34,545 nt of DNA, taken from positions 1-34,545 of the forward strand of contig JANBTH010000108.1 of the NCBI GenBank assembly GCA_027578815.1, in the 5' to 3' direction. Numbering within the stretch: position 1 is the stretch's first letter; each line of letters starts with the position of its first letter. The notes under the pieces were generated by a model. That model searched no databases. It had not been told where the DNA came from and was given only the letters and a program-made list of their open reading frames with translations. This document shows, piece by piece, positions 15,987 to 25,439 of this stretch. The DNA comes from Coemansia sp. RSA 1804 (taxonomy: Eukaryota; Kickxellomycota; Kickxellomycetes; Kickxellales; Kickxellaceae). A program made the position numbers and the translations under genes.

Positions 15987-18725
15987 TCAATGGCTCTTGT
16001 ACTGGAACACAAACGACACATCGGCGCCCATGCAGGACTTGAGCAGGCGGTCGTGGATCTTCTGAGCGTCGGCGGCGCAGAAGTGGTCCCACGAGTTGTG
16101 GTCGGCGAAATCCATCGGCTCGGGGGCCCTGACAGCCTGGCGCCCGCGCACACACCTTCTGCACTTGAACTGGTCGTGGGTTTCGGACGCCGTCTGGCCG
16201 CGGAGCTTTGCGTGGAAGAGCTGGCGCATCTGGTCGCGGGAGAAGTGGCGGTCGACGTTCTCCTGCTCGTCGATGACGCAGGAGGACAGCGAGGTCTTGT
16301 ACGACTGGCGCTGGAATATCTTCTCCTCGACGGTCCCGGTGGTCACCAGCGTGTAGATGTAGCAGGGCTTTTTCTGGCCGTCGCGCCAGATCCGGCCGCA
16401 CGCCTGGAGGTTGTCGGCCGGGTTGAAGCTGCTGTCGAACAGCACCAGGCGGTTGGCGCCGACCAGGTTGATTCCACAGCCGCCGGCCTTCGAACTAAGA
16501 AGGAACACGAAGGCCGGGTCCTTCGGGTTGTTGAACTGGTCCACCAGCTGCTGCCGCTTGCTGATGCTCATCGAGCCGTCGAGCCGGTAGTGCCCGTACC
16601 CGCGCGCGCGGCAGAGCGTTTCGAACAGATCCAGCGTCTGTGTGTAGTTGGAAATCAGCACGATCTTGTCCTTCTCGGGCGCCGCGTGGATCTGCCGCAG
16701 CATCCGGTCGAGGAGCGCGATCTTGCTGGACCACCGGGGGTGGAACGGCTGCTGCTGGCGGTTCCGCCCACTTCCGCCGCCGCCGCCGCCGCTGGTTGCC
16801 GCCGCGCGCCTCCGAAACCCGCCGCCACCACCGCCTGCGCGGGACGAGCTGGATCTCTCGCTGTCAACGCTGGCTGTGAAGTACTCCGCGGGCGTCACCC
16901 GCTCGTACCCATCGACGGCGGACCGCACATCGATGAGACACGGGTGGTTGCACAGCTTGCCCAGGTTGATAATTGTCTGGAGCGAGCACTTGCCGCCATC
17001 ATTATCATCGCCACCGGAGGCTGCTGCCTTTTCGGCTCGCGCCTCCTTGGACTTGAGGAACAGCTCGTACAGATCGGTCTGGAGATCGGTCAGCGGACAG
17101 AACACGACGTGCTCGTACTTGACGGGGAGGTACTTTGACAGGAGGTCGTTGGTGCGGCGGATGATGACCTTGCTGGCGACGCCGTTGAGCTCGGCAAGCT
17201 TGGCGTCGCCGGCCAGCTGCTCGGCGTCGGAGGCCAGCGCGTCGCGGCCGCGCAGGATCGGGAGCTCGAAGCGCTTGCGGAACTCCTGCGGCGACCCGAG
17301 CAGGCCCGGGTTGGTGAAGTTGAGCAGCGCAAAGTACTCGGTCAGGTCGTTCTGGATCGGCGTGCCCGACAGGATGATGCGACGCTGCACCTGGAGCGAA
17401 TTGAGCGCCTGGTACGTCTGCGACGCCGAGTTCTTCAGCCGGTGGCCCTCGTCGCACAGCAGGAGGCCGACTGGCGAGGAGCCCAGGATGCCGATGTAGG
17501 TGCGCAGCGTCTCGTACGAGATTATCAGCACCGGGTGGATCACGGTGCGGCCGCGCGCCGACACGAAGGCGCGCAGACTGGCGCTGACCTTCTCCTTGGA
17601 GCCCTTGTTGTCGCAGGCAAGCGGGGAGATCTTGGTGGACCCGAGCCACTTGACCAGCTCGTTGGCCCAGTTCTTCACCAGGCTGCTGGGACACGCAACG
17701 ATGCACTTCTCGATCGTCGGCTTGCGCGGGTCGGGCGACTGCTGCAGCAGCGTCCACAGGATCGTGATGCACTGGAGCGTCTTGCCCAGCCCCATCTCGT
17801 CCGCCACGATGCATCCGAGCGAGTCCCGGTACACCTGCCCCGTCACGCACCCGTACAGGAACTTGACGCCCTCCACCTGGTGCGGCCGCAGCTTGCGCCC
17901 GAGCGCCGGATCAACCACCACCGCCACCTGCTGCTGCTCCTGCTGCGAGTCGCCGCCGGTCCCAAGGAGGCTCTTGAGCGACTTGCCTGCTCCTCCTGCT
18001 CCTCCCGCTATGGGTCTGCTGCGCGCCGCCGACACCGTGGCCAGCGATGACGACGACGCCGACCGCTGCGTCAGGCCCGGAGTCTCCGACGCCGACGCCA
18101 GCGTGGATCCGGGCTCCGGCGGGCGGAACAGAACAACAGCGTCCTCGGTGTCGGGATTGTACCGGGGGCCCCTGGGCATCCCGGCGCGTCTGCGGATGCC
18201 CAGCGACCTCGCAGCACCGCTGCCGTTTCTGCATTCTCCTCCGCCCGCTGCTGCCACTCCGCCGCCGCCGCCGCCATCCTCGCTGCCGTCCGGCCTGCCC
18301 ACCACCACCCGCGGCGGCCGGAATGGCTTGAACAGCTTCCGCGACATCCCGTTGTAGTTGACGCCGGGCAAGCACGGGCGCTGCTGGTCGCCATCACCAC
18401 CATTATTACTGCCGTCGTCGTCGTCACCGTCGTCCGCCAAAGCTGCCTGCCCTGTGGTGGTGTGTGTGCTGGCCAGTCGGCGCCGTTTCAGCAGCTGCGA
18501 GGAGCAGCTACCACCACTGGTGGTGGTGGTGGGTTTGCTTAATGGGCATGCGGTTGTTGTTTTGCGCACGGAGAACAGCCGTTTGAGCGAGCTGGCCGGC
18601 CTGCGTGGTGGTGCCGCCGTGTCTGCAGAGGAAGGTGAGACTTTGTTTCTTGCTGGGGAGACAAAGGGCTTCAGCAGCCTCCTGCTTGGAAATTGCGCAG
18701 CAACCGTCACGCTCCCGCCACTCAT
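15987..18725 (-). CDS. RAD54: DNA repair and recombination ATPase RAD54
   Basis: 912 residues, ATG 18725 (aaacaATGAG) to TGA 15987-15989. About 275 disordered N-terminal residues include the Rad54-type RKLFKPFRPP near 129-138. The Snf2 core follows: Walker A DEMGLGKT at 309-316, DEGH at 425-428, LSGTPIQND at 452-460, then lobe 2 with ISNYTQTLDLFE, YRLDGS, LLSSKAGGCGINL and GRIWRDGQKK. The C-terminus has EEKIFQRQ, LSSCVIDE and CRRC, diagnostic of Rad54 over other Snf2 proteins. It remodels DNA and stimulates Rad51 strand exchange in homologous recombination in the nucleus. Oddities: a Gly-rich insertion (624-659) in the second half, and FNPADNLQ where relatives have WNPxxDxQ. It converges on the cofactor gene with 162 bases between stops. 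Confidence 0.93.
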   Translation of the reverse strand: MSGGSVTVAAQFPSRRLLKPFVSPARNKVSPSSADTAAPPRRPASSLKRLFSVRKTTTACPLSKPTTTTSGGSCSSQLLKRRRLASTHTTTGQAALADDGDDDDGSNNGGDGDQQRPCLPGVNYNGMSRKLFKPFRPPRVVVGRPDGSEDGGGGGGVAAAGGGECRNGSGAARSLGIRRRAGMPRGPRYNPDTEDAVVLFRPPEPGSTLASASETPGLTQRSASSSSLATVSAARSRPIAGGAGGAGKSLKSLLGTGGDSQQEQQQVAVVVDPALGRKLRPHQVEGVKFLYGCVTGQVYRDSLGCIVADEMGLGKTLQCITILWTLLQQSPDPRKPTIEKCIVACPSSLVKNWANELVKWLGSTKISPLACDNKGSKEKVSASLRAFVSARGRTVIHPVLIISYETLRTYIGILGSSPVGLLLCDEGHRLKNSASQTYQALNSLQVQRRIILSGTPIQNDLTEYFALLNFTNPGLLGSPQEFRKRFELPILRGRDALASDAEQLAGDAKLAELNGVASKVIIRRTNDLLSKYLPVKYEHVVFCPLTDLQTDLYELFLKSKEARAEKAAASGGDDNDGGKCSLQTIINLGKLCNHPCLIDVRSAVDGYERVTPAEYFTASVDSERSSSSRAGGGGGGFRRRAAATSGGGGGGSGRNRQQQPFHPRWSSKIALLDRMLRQIHAAPEKDKIVLISNYTQTLDLFETLCRARGYGHYRLDGSMSISKRQQLVDQFNNPKDPAFVFLLSSKAGGCGINLVGANRLVLFDSSFNPADNLQACGRIWRDGQKKPCYIYTLVTTGTVEEKIFQRQSYKTSLSSCVIDEQENVDRHFSRDQMRQLFHAKLRGQTASETHDQFKCRRCVRGRQAVRAPEPMDFADHNSWDHFCAADAQKIHDRLLKSCMGADVSFVFQYKSH

Positions 18726-19185
18726 TGTTTCCCAGTGAAATTGAGCAGGTTATGCAATTCGCGCAAACGTTAGTGGGTCCGTGGTTATATTATTCTGCTA
18801 CGCGACTAGATAAACAAAAGAGTGCTAAAGAGAAGAAGAAGACGGGAAGTAGGAACGCGTTTAGCTTGAGGTTAATGTAAGCGCAGCACCAAGCAGAAGA
18901 AGAAAAAGACAGAAAGGCTCTAGCGTCAACGCTCATCAGAAAAAAAATAAAGATCGTATTTACTTTTTTCCCGCCGCCCTCAAACCTAAGCGTGAAAAAC
19001 AAAAAAAAAAAAACGACGACAACAAAGGTTTTCGATTCATCATCAGAGCCTAAATTCGTTCCTTTCCTTTCCATCTTTTGCTGTAGCTGATACAGTTGGT
19101 ATTTTCCATGTACTTTTTTTTACTTTCATGTATATTCTTTTTCTTTCTTACTAGTTCCAATTCTTTCTTTTCCTTCCCAAGGACA
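18726..19185. other. Divergent upstream region of RAD54 and the 19186 gene
   Basis: 460 bases between two start codons that point away from each other. It is A/T-rich with an A run at 18996-19012 and T/C tracts at 19105-19165. TTACTAG at 19148-19154 could be a 3' splice site before the forward gene. No clear TATA box on either strand and no MluI cell-cycle box (ACGCGT) immediately upstream, although an ACGCGT does occur at 18856-18861. Confidence 0.5.
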
Positions 19186-19845
19186 ATGATGATGAGACAG
19201 TACAGGATAAAGCAGACAGCAGCAGCACCGCCACCATCGTCCCCAGGGCTCTCCATAGCACGAACAGCAAACAGCCAGTACCGCCGCCGCCGGCTGCCCG
19301 CCGAACCACCGCTGGCGGAGGAGAGGAACAGCAAGCGGCGCAGGACCGCGGACACCAAAGGCCCAGGCCTAGGCATAGGCATCGCCGGCGGCGGCGCATC
19401 CACCAGTACTACTACCACCGGTGGTGGCGAAGATATTGGTAGTAGTCGCGGGATATCGATATCGGGAACCGCGGCGCCCAAGCAGCCGGAGCGCAGACCA
19501 GCGCAGCACGACGGCCAGGGGCCCAGAACGCAGGCACCCACTGAACATGGGGACGCCTCTGCGGACGCTACTAGCGACGGCGCCAGTGTCGGCAGGCAGC
19601 GCAGTGTGTTCGGGTACCAGATGCAGCAGGCGCTGCGGAGCAGGATGCGCGACACTGCTGTTTCCGCCGCTGGCGCCGGCGGCACGCCGATGCAGCAGAG
19701 CACCAGCAGCAGTTGCGGGAGTGGTCATGATGCTGGATCGCGGCGGAATCAGCCGGGTGCGGGGATCGCTATTGCCATGACCGCGAGAAAAAGACCCTCA
19801 CAAGTGAGGAAAAGCCAGGAACAATCGTCCCCGCGTCCGTCCTAA
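19186..19845 (+). CDS. Disordered basic protein, 219 residues
   Basis: The first of three consecutive ATGs is at 19186 (ggacaATG, A at -3) and TAA is at 19843-19845. AATAAA at 19962-19967 supports this strand. The product is Ser/Gly/Ala/Arg-rich and probably disordered, with basic clusters that could be nuclear localisation signals (QYRRRRLP near 28-33, NSKRRRTADT near 45-55, TARKRPSQVRKS near the end). A short conserved-looking stretch RSVFGYQMQQALRSRMRD near 138-155 could form a helix. No domain is recognised. The frame extends upstream to 19096, but that extension is Phe-rich leader sequence. An antisense ORF of similar length exists (19050-19703, -), so the coding claim needs comparison data. 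Confidence 0.5.
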   Translation: MMMRQYRIKQTAAAPPPSSPGLSIARTANSQYRRRRLPAEPPLAEERNSKRRRTADTKGPGLGIGIAGGGASTSTTTTGGGEDIGSSRGISISGTAAPKQPERRPAQHDGQGPRTQAPTEHGDASADATSDGASVGRQRSVFGYQMQQALRSRMRDTAVSAAGAGGTPMQQSTSSSCGSGHDAGSRRNQPGAGIAIAMTARKRPSQVRKSQEQSSPRPS

Positions 19846-19961
19846 GCCCAACAAAGAGAGAAATCCCCCACTTACCATTCATCAATTATTTTGTTTTGTT
19901 TTCTAGCTCCAGAACGTAACAGAACACGAGTGGTTTTTTTTTTGCAAGAATAAGGAGATGT

Positions 19962-19967
19962 AATAAA
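19962..19967 (+). terminator. Poly(A) signal AATAAA
   Basis: AATAAA about 116 bases after the stop at 19845 and 47 bases before the Nup155 stop on the other strand. Confidence 0.4.
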
Positions 19968-20013
19968 TGAAGTAGAAGCAAGGAAAAGAGAGAGTGCGTT
20001 GTCTGCGGGCTCC

Positions 20014-23000
20014 CTAGAATGCCTGGCGAATGTGGGCCTGCACGCGCTGCAGCTCGTTCTTCAGCTCCGCGTTGTTCGCAAGCGTGGCGTTGATGATGTA
20101 CTGGCTCAGCGCCTCGTCCACGGCAACCAGAGGCAAGGCGGCACGGGACGCTCCGCCGTTCCCCGCTGAAGCCGAAGCAGCTGGAGAGGAGGACTCGGCC
20201 AGCGGATCAAAGCCCTCGCCCAGCGGGTCCGCACCCTGCGCGCACTCGATCCACGCGGTGGCGAGCGCCGCAACCTCCCTGGCAACCAAATCAACGGTGG
20301 CCTGCGCAGAAGCAGCGTCCGCGTCGAGCGAAGCGCCGAGGTACAGCGCGTGGAGCGCCTCGAACGCCGCCCAGCGCGGCACCGCGGCCCGCACAAGCGT
20401 GTTGCCCACGAAGCCGGGCACGTACTCGCGCGGGCGCTCGCGCGCGAGGCCGACGAGGATGCGCGCAACGCGCGCGACGGGGAACGCCGCCGGCGACGGG
20501 TACAGGCGGCGGCCGAGGCGCTCCACGCGCGACGCAACGGCCACCAATCCGCCGGCATCGGCGTCGACGGCGGTGCGCGCGATGGTTTGCCAGATGTCGC
20601 TGACGAAGGCCGGGTCGTCGTGGTTCGACACCTTGAACAGCTGCAGCACCGCGTCCCACAGCCTCAGCGGCTCCGCGAACCCGTCGTACAGCTCCGTCAC
20701 CGTGAACAGCCGCCGGTCCAGCGCCGCCGCCGCCGCGTCGTGGCCGCCCAGCGAGCGGAGCTGCTGCTGCATCGCCAGCTGCACCTGCGCGATCTCCAGC
20801 TGGTCCTCGCTCTCGCGCAGCATCGTGGCAAGCTCGTTGATCTCGTCCGCCTCGCTCGCCAGATCACCCGCCGCCGACGGCCTGGCCGTGCGCTGCTGCG
20901 TCTGTGTCTGCGTCTGCTTCTGCTGCCGGCTCCGCGCCGCGTCCACCGCGATCTTGCAGTTGCCGATCGACAGCGACAGGTACTCGATGCGCCGGGCCAG
21001 GTCGATGCCGTCCGGCTCGTCGTCCGGCGCACACGCAAGCCCGCGCTGCACCAGCGACGCCTTGCCGAACTGGTTCTCGTGGATGTAGTAGTGCCACAGC
21101 ATGTCGCTCTTCGCTGCGGTGTGCGGCTCCAGCGACAAGTACTGCTCGACGAACGGCCCGTGGAGCTGGAAGAGCACCGCCGCCTGGCCGGTCTCGAGCA
21201 GCCAGTCGTACAGCGCAAACTGGAACAGCGCATCGGCGGTGCTCGGCAGGGCCGCCAGGCTCTTCGCGTCGAGCGGCGGCCCCGCCGCGGCCAGCCGCCT
21301 CTTGTCGAGGAGCTCGATGACGCAGCGGTAGCAGTCCATCCGCTTGCGGTACGCCGCCTCGCGCGGGTCGTTCGCGGGCGCCCCGTCGCCCCAGAACGCA
21401 ACCGCCGCGTCGTGCGGATCCGACTGCGCCGCACACGCCAGCGCCAGCGACGCCGCCGCGCTGCCCTGCCCGAGCGCCTCGAACGACGCGCATATCTCGC
21501 GCACCTGCGCCGCCGCCAGCGAGCCGGCGATGCCCGTGAGCAGCTCGAGCGCACCCGCGCCGAGCGCCGCCGCCTCGGCGCCCTCGTCGCTGTCGCCGGC
21601 CAGCTTCAGCGCCTCGAGCGCCTTGTACAGCGCCACGTCGGCTGCCGAGAACAGCGTGCCGCACCGCTGCCCCAGAACGTCGCTGATGCTGTCGATGCTC
21701 GCGTTCTGCTTGAGCTGGGAGCTGATCAGCGCCAGGATCAGATCGCGGCACATGGCGCGGCCGCCGTCGGTGCACACGAGGTCGCTGAACGCGGTGCCGG
21801 CAAACGACTTCCGCTGCGCGTCCGTCAAACTCCGCTCGCTGATGGCCGGCAGGTTGAAGTCGGCCAGCAGGCAGAGGAACGAGATCGCCTCGGCCGCGTG
21901 GAGCGTCAGCTCGTAGAGCGCGCCCAGGGACTCCGACTCGGCTCGCCAGCAGGCGGCGGCGTCGGCGGCCGGCCGCGAGCTGTTGGCCGGCTGGATGGGC
22001 ATCTGGTTCAGCTGGTCCGGGACGAACCGCTGGTTGTTGTTGATGAAGTGCAGCAGGCCGCGCAGGCGGTCCTGCACCTCCATTAGCCTGTGGATGGGAA
22101 TGCCGAGATCCAGACGCGTGGCCTCGGTGCTCCCGCGCTCCTTCTTGCCCACGGCAGCCGGCTGCTTCCACACCGGATACAGGACGCGCGCAAGGTAGAT
22201 GGCAAGCCCCTCGTGCCGGCCGCTCAGCACAATCCGCTCGCTGGCCGCTGACATCGCACCGCCCCCGTCGGAGGCACCTGCGCCTGCGCCAAACGAGGAG
22301 GGAGAGGCCTCGGCGAAGTGCGGAAGCCCTCCGTGCTCGAACAGGATCCGGCGTGCGGCGCCGAGCACCTGCATCCCGCCGCCCGGCACATGGCGGCGGG
22401 CCAGCGCGCCGTCGCTTGGCGCGCACAGAATAGTGAAGCACATTGCGCACGTCTCGTCGAGCGAAAACGTGGCCACGAACTCCTTGATCTGCGCCTCCTG
22501 CACCGCCGGCTGCGCAATCAGCATGCGGAACATGTCGACGGGTCTTTGTTTCTCCAGAACCGTGACGCCCGCGTTGGTCAGCACCGCAAACGACCGCACC
22601 GGCGCGCACGAAACCGTCGCCAGATCATTGAGCGCGCCGTCCGCCGCCGAGTCGGTCTCGGCAATCGCCCACGTGCGGCCCTCTATCCGCGCCGCCGACG
22701 ACAGCTCCGACAGCGCTGCGCGCGGCTGCTTTGCTATGCGCGCCAGGATCTGCGCACACGCCGGCGCGGCTCCCACGATGGAGTCGTGGTCCTCGTTCCA
22801 CGCGTGCGCAAGCAGCGCGGTGCCGTTGCGGTAGAACGCAGTGTGCACGCTGAGCATCTGCCGCGGAACCCTGCTCCCCTGCAGAAGAGGCCCTGCGGCG
22901 GCAAGCGTGGGCTGCGGTTCAGGCGGGAGCCGCACGTGCGCTATCTCAAACACCTCTGGCTGCCGCGCTGATGAAGCAGCCGTGGCAGCAGCAGCGGCGG

Positions 23001-24249
23001 CGGCGGCGCCGGTCTCGTAGAACCGCTGCATGCGGCTGACCGTCGAAAAGTACAGCCGGCATCCGCCGCCGGTGATCGCCACAAGGCTCAGGGTCCGCGA
23101 CTCTGTTGGCGGAATCACGTGCATCGACACGATCTCCAGCGGCGCCGAGTCCGTGCCCTCGTTGAACTGCGGGCAGAGCAGCGCGGCGGAGTTCCCGATC
23201 GACCTGTGGTGGTGCGCAAGCTGGAATCCGCCACTCCCAGCTCCGCTGCTAGAGCCGCCGAGCCAGAAGACCTTGATAGAGGCGTCCTGCAGCAGCACGT
23301 AGAGCAGCATTCTGTCGTTGTCGACGGCCATTGACAGCGCCGACGTGTCGTGGTGCGTGGCCAGGAAGGTCGGCACGAAGTACGACACGAACGACGATGT
23401 CAGGTTGACTTTCCTCGCCTTCTTCGTCAGCCAGCCGTCGGCGGCCTGGTACACGAACTCGTACAGCGCGCCATCGTTGCCCGACATGAAGATGCGGCCA
23501 TCGTCGGAGCCGGCAATGCTGGTCATTGCCACGCCATCCGCGGGCACGCTGATCTGCGTCGCATACAGGGTGACGCTTCCTCCGCCGCCAGCAAGCCTGC
23601 CGCCGGCAGGAGACGAACCGGCATCGTATCCGACGCCCAGCAGGAAAACCTCGAGCGGCGTGGCCACGGCCAGCACATACTTGATCGCGTCAACAAATAC
23701 GCCCGGACGCGGCCTAACCAGTGCCACGCTGACGATGATCTGCTCCTGATCCTCGAACGAGTAGAAATCGGACTCGTCCTCGTAGTTCCACAGAAAGAGC
23801 CGGTGATCCACCGTGATCCACGCGCGCTTGATCTCGGGAAACAGACCCATGAAGCACCGGCATTCGAGCAGGTCGTACTGCTCGAACAGCGCGTCGGGGA
23901 GCGGAATCAGCCGCTGTTTTGTCACCACCTGCCAATCCCTGGGCACCGGTGTCTCGTAATCCCCCGACGCCGAGGCTAACAACCCAGCCCAACCATAGAA
24001 TAAAATAAAAGAAAATGTTAGCATATTGCACAGCACATATCTGCTTTGTTCCACCACGCTGTTTTGACACACTTTCGTCTACGTGCGCTTGTTCATATCA
24101 TTCGTTTACTTACCATGGAGCAGTTCGGACACCACTGGGAATTTCAAATCCGTTTGCATTTTGGCTTCCACGAGCTGCGATGCTTGGAGCAGCTGCGCCG
24201 ATGGCGATGGCGGGCCCTCAGCGCCTTGTGTATCCGGTAAGGCCTGCAT
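20014..24249 (-). CDS. Nuclear pore scaffold nucleoporin Nup155/Nup170
   Basis: Two exons, 24249-24114 and 23975-20014, give 1365 residues ending at TAG 20014-20016. Exon 1 starts at the first ATG (AGCAGCATG, A at -3) and encodes a helix (LLQASQLVEAKMQTDLKFP, then VSELLH) like the N-terminus of human Nup155. Exon 2 gives the beta-propeller region: CFMGLFPEIKRAWITVD, LFLWNYEDESDF, GVFVDAIKYVLAVATPLEV, and DDGRIFMSGNDGALYEFVYQ near 195-225. LYFSTVSRMQ and VHVRLPPEP-like blades follow, then a long alpha-solenoid from about residue 550 with ELYDGFAEPLRLWDAVLQ late in the protein. The family builds the inner ring of the pore and binds membrane and Nup35/Nup53. The length fits (human 1391). A poly-Ala run lies near 375-385. 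The frame also runs upstream of the acceptor, but that sequence is intron. Confidence 0.92.
23976..24113 (-). other. Spliceosomal intron in the Nup155 gene
   Basis: 138-base intron in phase 1. Donor is CATG|GTAAGT at 24113, branch site TGCTAAC at 24023-24017, acceptor GTTAG at 23976. Splicing joins CAT G to CC TCG and restores one frame, H-A-S-A-S-G-D-Y. Without splicing, exon 1 meets a stop two codons after the junction (GGT AAG TAA). Confidence 0.88.
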
Positions 24250-24763
24250 GCTGCTGCTGCTGGTTGCACTGGCCACTATAACTGATATAGGTGTCCTTCT
24301 TCCTTCTGTCCTTTTTTTGCGCTTGGTAGCTTGTCTGTCTGATTGGAGAAAGAGATAAACAGGAAAGAGTAAGAGTATACAAAACAATGGAATATAGAAA
24401 AGATATGAGAAAACAGAGTCAGAATTTGCCCAACTACAGCAACAACAACAACAGCAATAACAATAACAACAAAAAGAAAGAAAATAAGAATAAGGAGTGG
24501 GAAATAATGGAACTGGTTTCTGTTTTTTTTTATTTTCAAGGATACGCGTTCATGGAAAGGAAAATAAAAATAAGCAGGCGACTCTCTCCAACTCCTGACT
24601 CGACTCGCTGTGGCTCACCAGGTAAAAAAAAAAAAAAAGAAATAATGATCAATGCGCAATGGAAAAAAATAGCATCAAAAAAAAGGTAGAGGAATTCAAT
24701 TTCTCTTTTTTCTATTCTCAAATTGTACATATTCTATTCCCTTTTATCAATTTCAACCTCAAA
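24250..24763. other. Divergent upstream region of Nup155 and the 24764 gene
   Basis: 514 bases between divergent starts, with an imperfect CAA/AAC repeat at 24436-24474 and A runs at 24625-24640. ORFs here are Asn/Lys homopolymer products. No clear TATA box. A short T/C tract precedes the forward ATG. Confidence 0.5.
24436..24474. repeat. Imperfect CAA/AAC trinucleotide repeat
   Basis: About a dozen CAA/CAG/TAA triplets in a row in non-coding DNA. In the forward frame they would read as an Asn run, but the surrounding frame shows no sign of being coding. Confidence 0.6.
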
Positions 24764-25261
24764 ATGGCAGCAAGCAGCTCGCTTAGCCAGACAGCGGCCA
24801 ACCGAAAGGCGCTGGCGCTGAAGCGCAAGCTCCAGCAGCAGGGCGGCCACAAGCGCGGCGGGAGCAAACCAAAGCACCAGCAGCTGAAGGCAACAAGCAC
24901 AGAGACGCACGACAGGTGGATAAGAAGGAGCCAGCGGGAACGAGCACTTGCCAGCGCCAGCAGATCCGCCGGCTCTTTAAACACCACGGCGGGGATTGCC
25001 AGAAAGCTGCCGTCGATTAAGCATAGCGCAGGGCGCAAGGACGCCTGCTTGTCGCTGGACCGGACGATTGCGAACAGCACGCAGATCAACGAGGCGCTGC
25101 GTGGGATTGGCGGAAACAGAACCGCGCCCGCTGTGGTGACGGCGGCGGAGGTTGCGCAGAAGGCCAGGGACGAACGGGAGCGGATGGCGGTGGCCTATGA
25201 GCAGCACCAGGTTTCCGTCAACGAGACGATTGACGAGCTAGCACATCTTATGAGCGGATAG
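24764..25261 (+). CDS. Small basic protein of unknown function, 165 residues
   Basis: ATG 24764 (caaaATGG, A at -3, G at +4) to TAG 25259-25261. The frame extends further upstream, but the extra codons are Phe/Lys/Ile from an AT-rich leader, and the coding-like GC composition starts at this ATG. The N-terminal 60 residues are very basic (RKALALKRKLQQQ, GGHKRGGSKPK), suggesting RNA binding or nucleolar targeting. A middle part has LSLDRTIANSTQINEALRGI. The C-terminus is a predicted helix (AAEVAQKARDERERMAVAYE) ending NETIDELAHLM. I recognise no family. The pattern is like small ribosome-assembly factors, but this is only resemblance. It is divergent from Nup155. Confidence 0.65.
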   Translation: MAASSSLSQTAANRKALALKRKLQQQGGHKRGGSKPKHQQLKATSTETHDRWIRRSQRERALASASRSAGSLNTTAGIARKLPSIKHSAGRKDACLSLDRTIANSTQINEALRGIGGNRTAPAVVTAAEVAQKARDERERMAVAYEQHQVSVNETIDELAHLMSG

Positions 25262-25439
25262 GAAAGCTGTAAGTTGAGTCTGTTTTTTTTGTTGGATTTG
25301 AAATTGTATCTACCGTACATGGACCGAATGTTAGAGTGAGTAGGGGGTGGGGCGAGATATATAGACGGACAGTTTAAAAAGGAAAGAGAGAAATAAGATT
25401 ATAGATTTGTGTGCTTTGCTGCTGCCATGGCTGCTGTTC

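Noticed and set aside
13611..18725. Idea that the cofactor gene and RAD54 form a functional cluster
   Set aside because: They converge, belong to unrelated pathways, and the whole window looks like ordinary housekeeping gene order.
15966..18738. Forward ORFs of 126-390 codons opposite RAD54
   Set aside because: Mirror images of RAD54 codons with no motifs; RAD54 is unmistakable on the reverse strand.
20030..22834. Forward ORFs up to 578 codons opposite Nup155
   Set aside because: Arg/Ala/Leu-rich shadow frames in very GC-rich DNA; Nup155 similarity on the reverse strand explains the sequence.
24387..24689. 100-codon forward ORF with an Asn/Lys run
   Set aside because: Product of the CAA repeat and A runs in the divergent spacer; no sign of coding.
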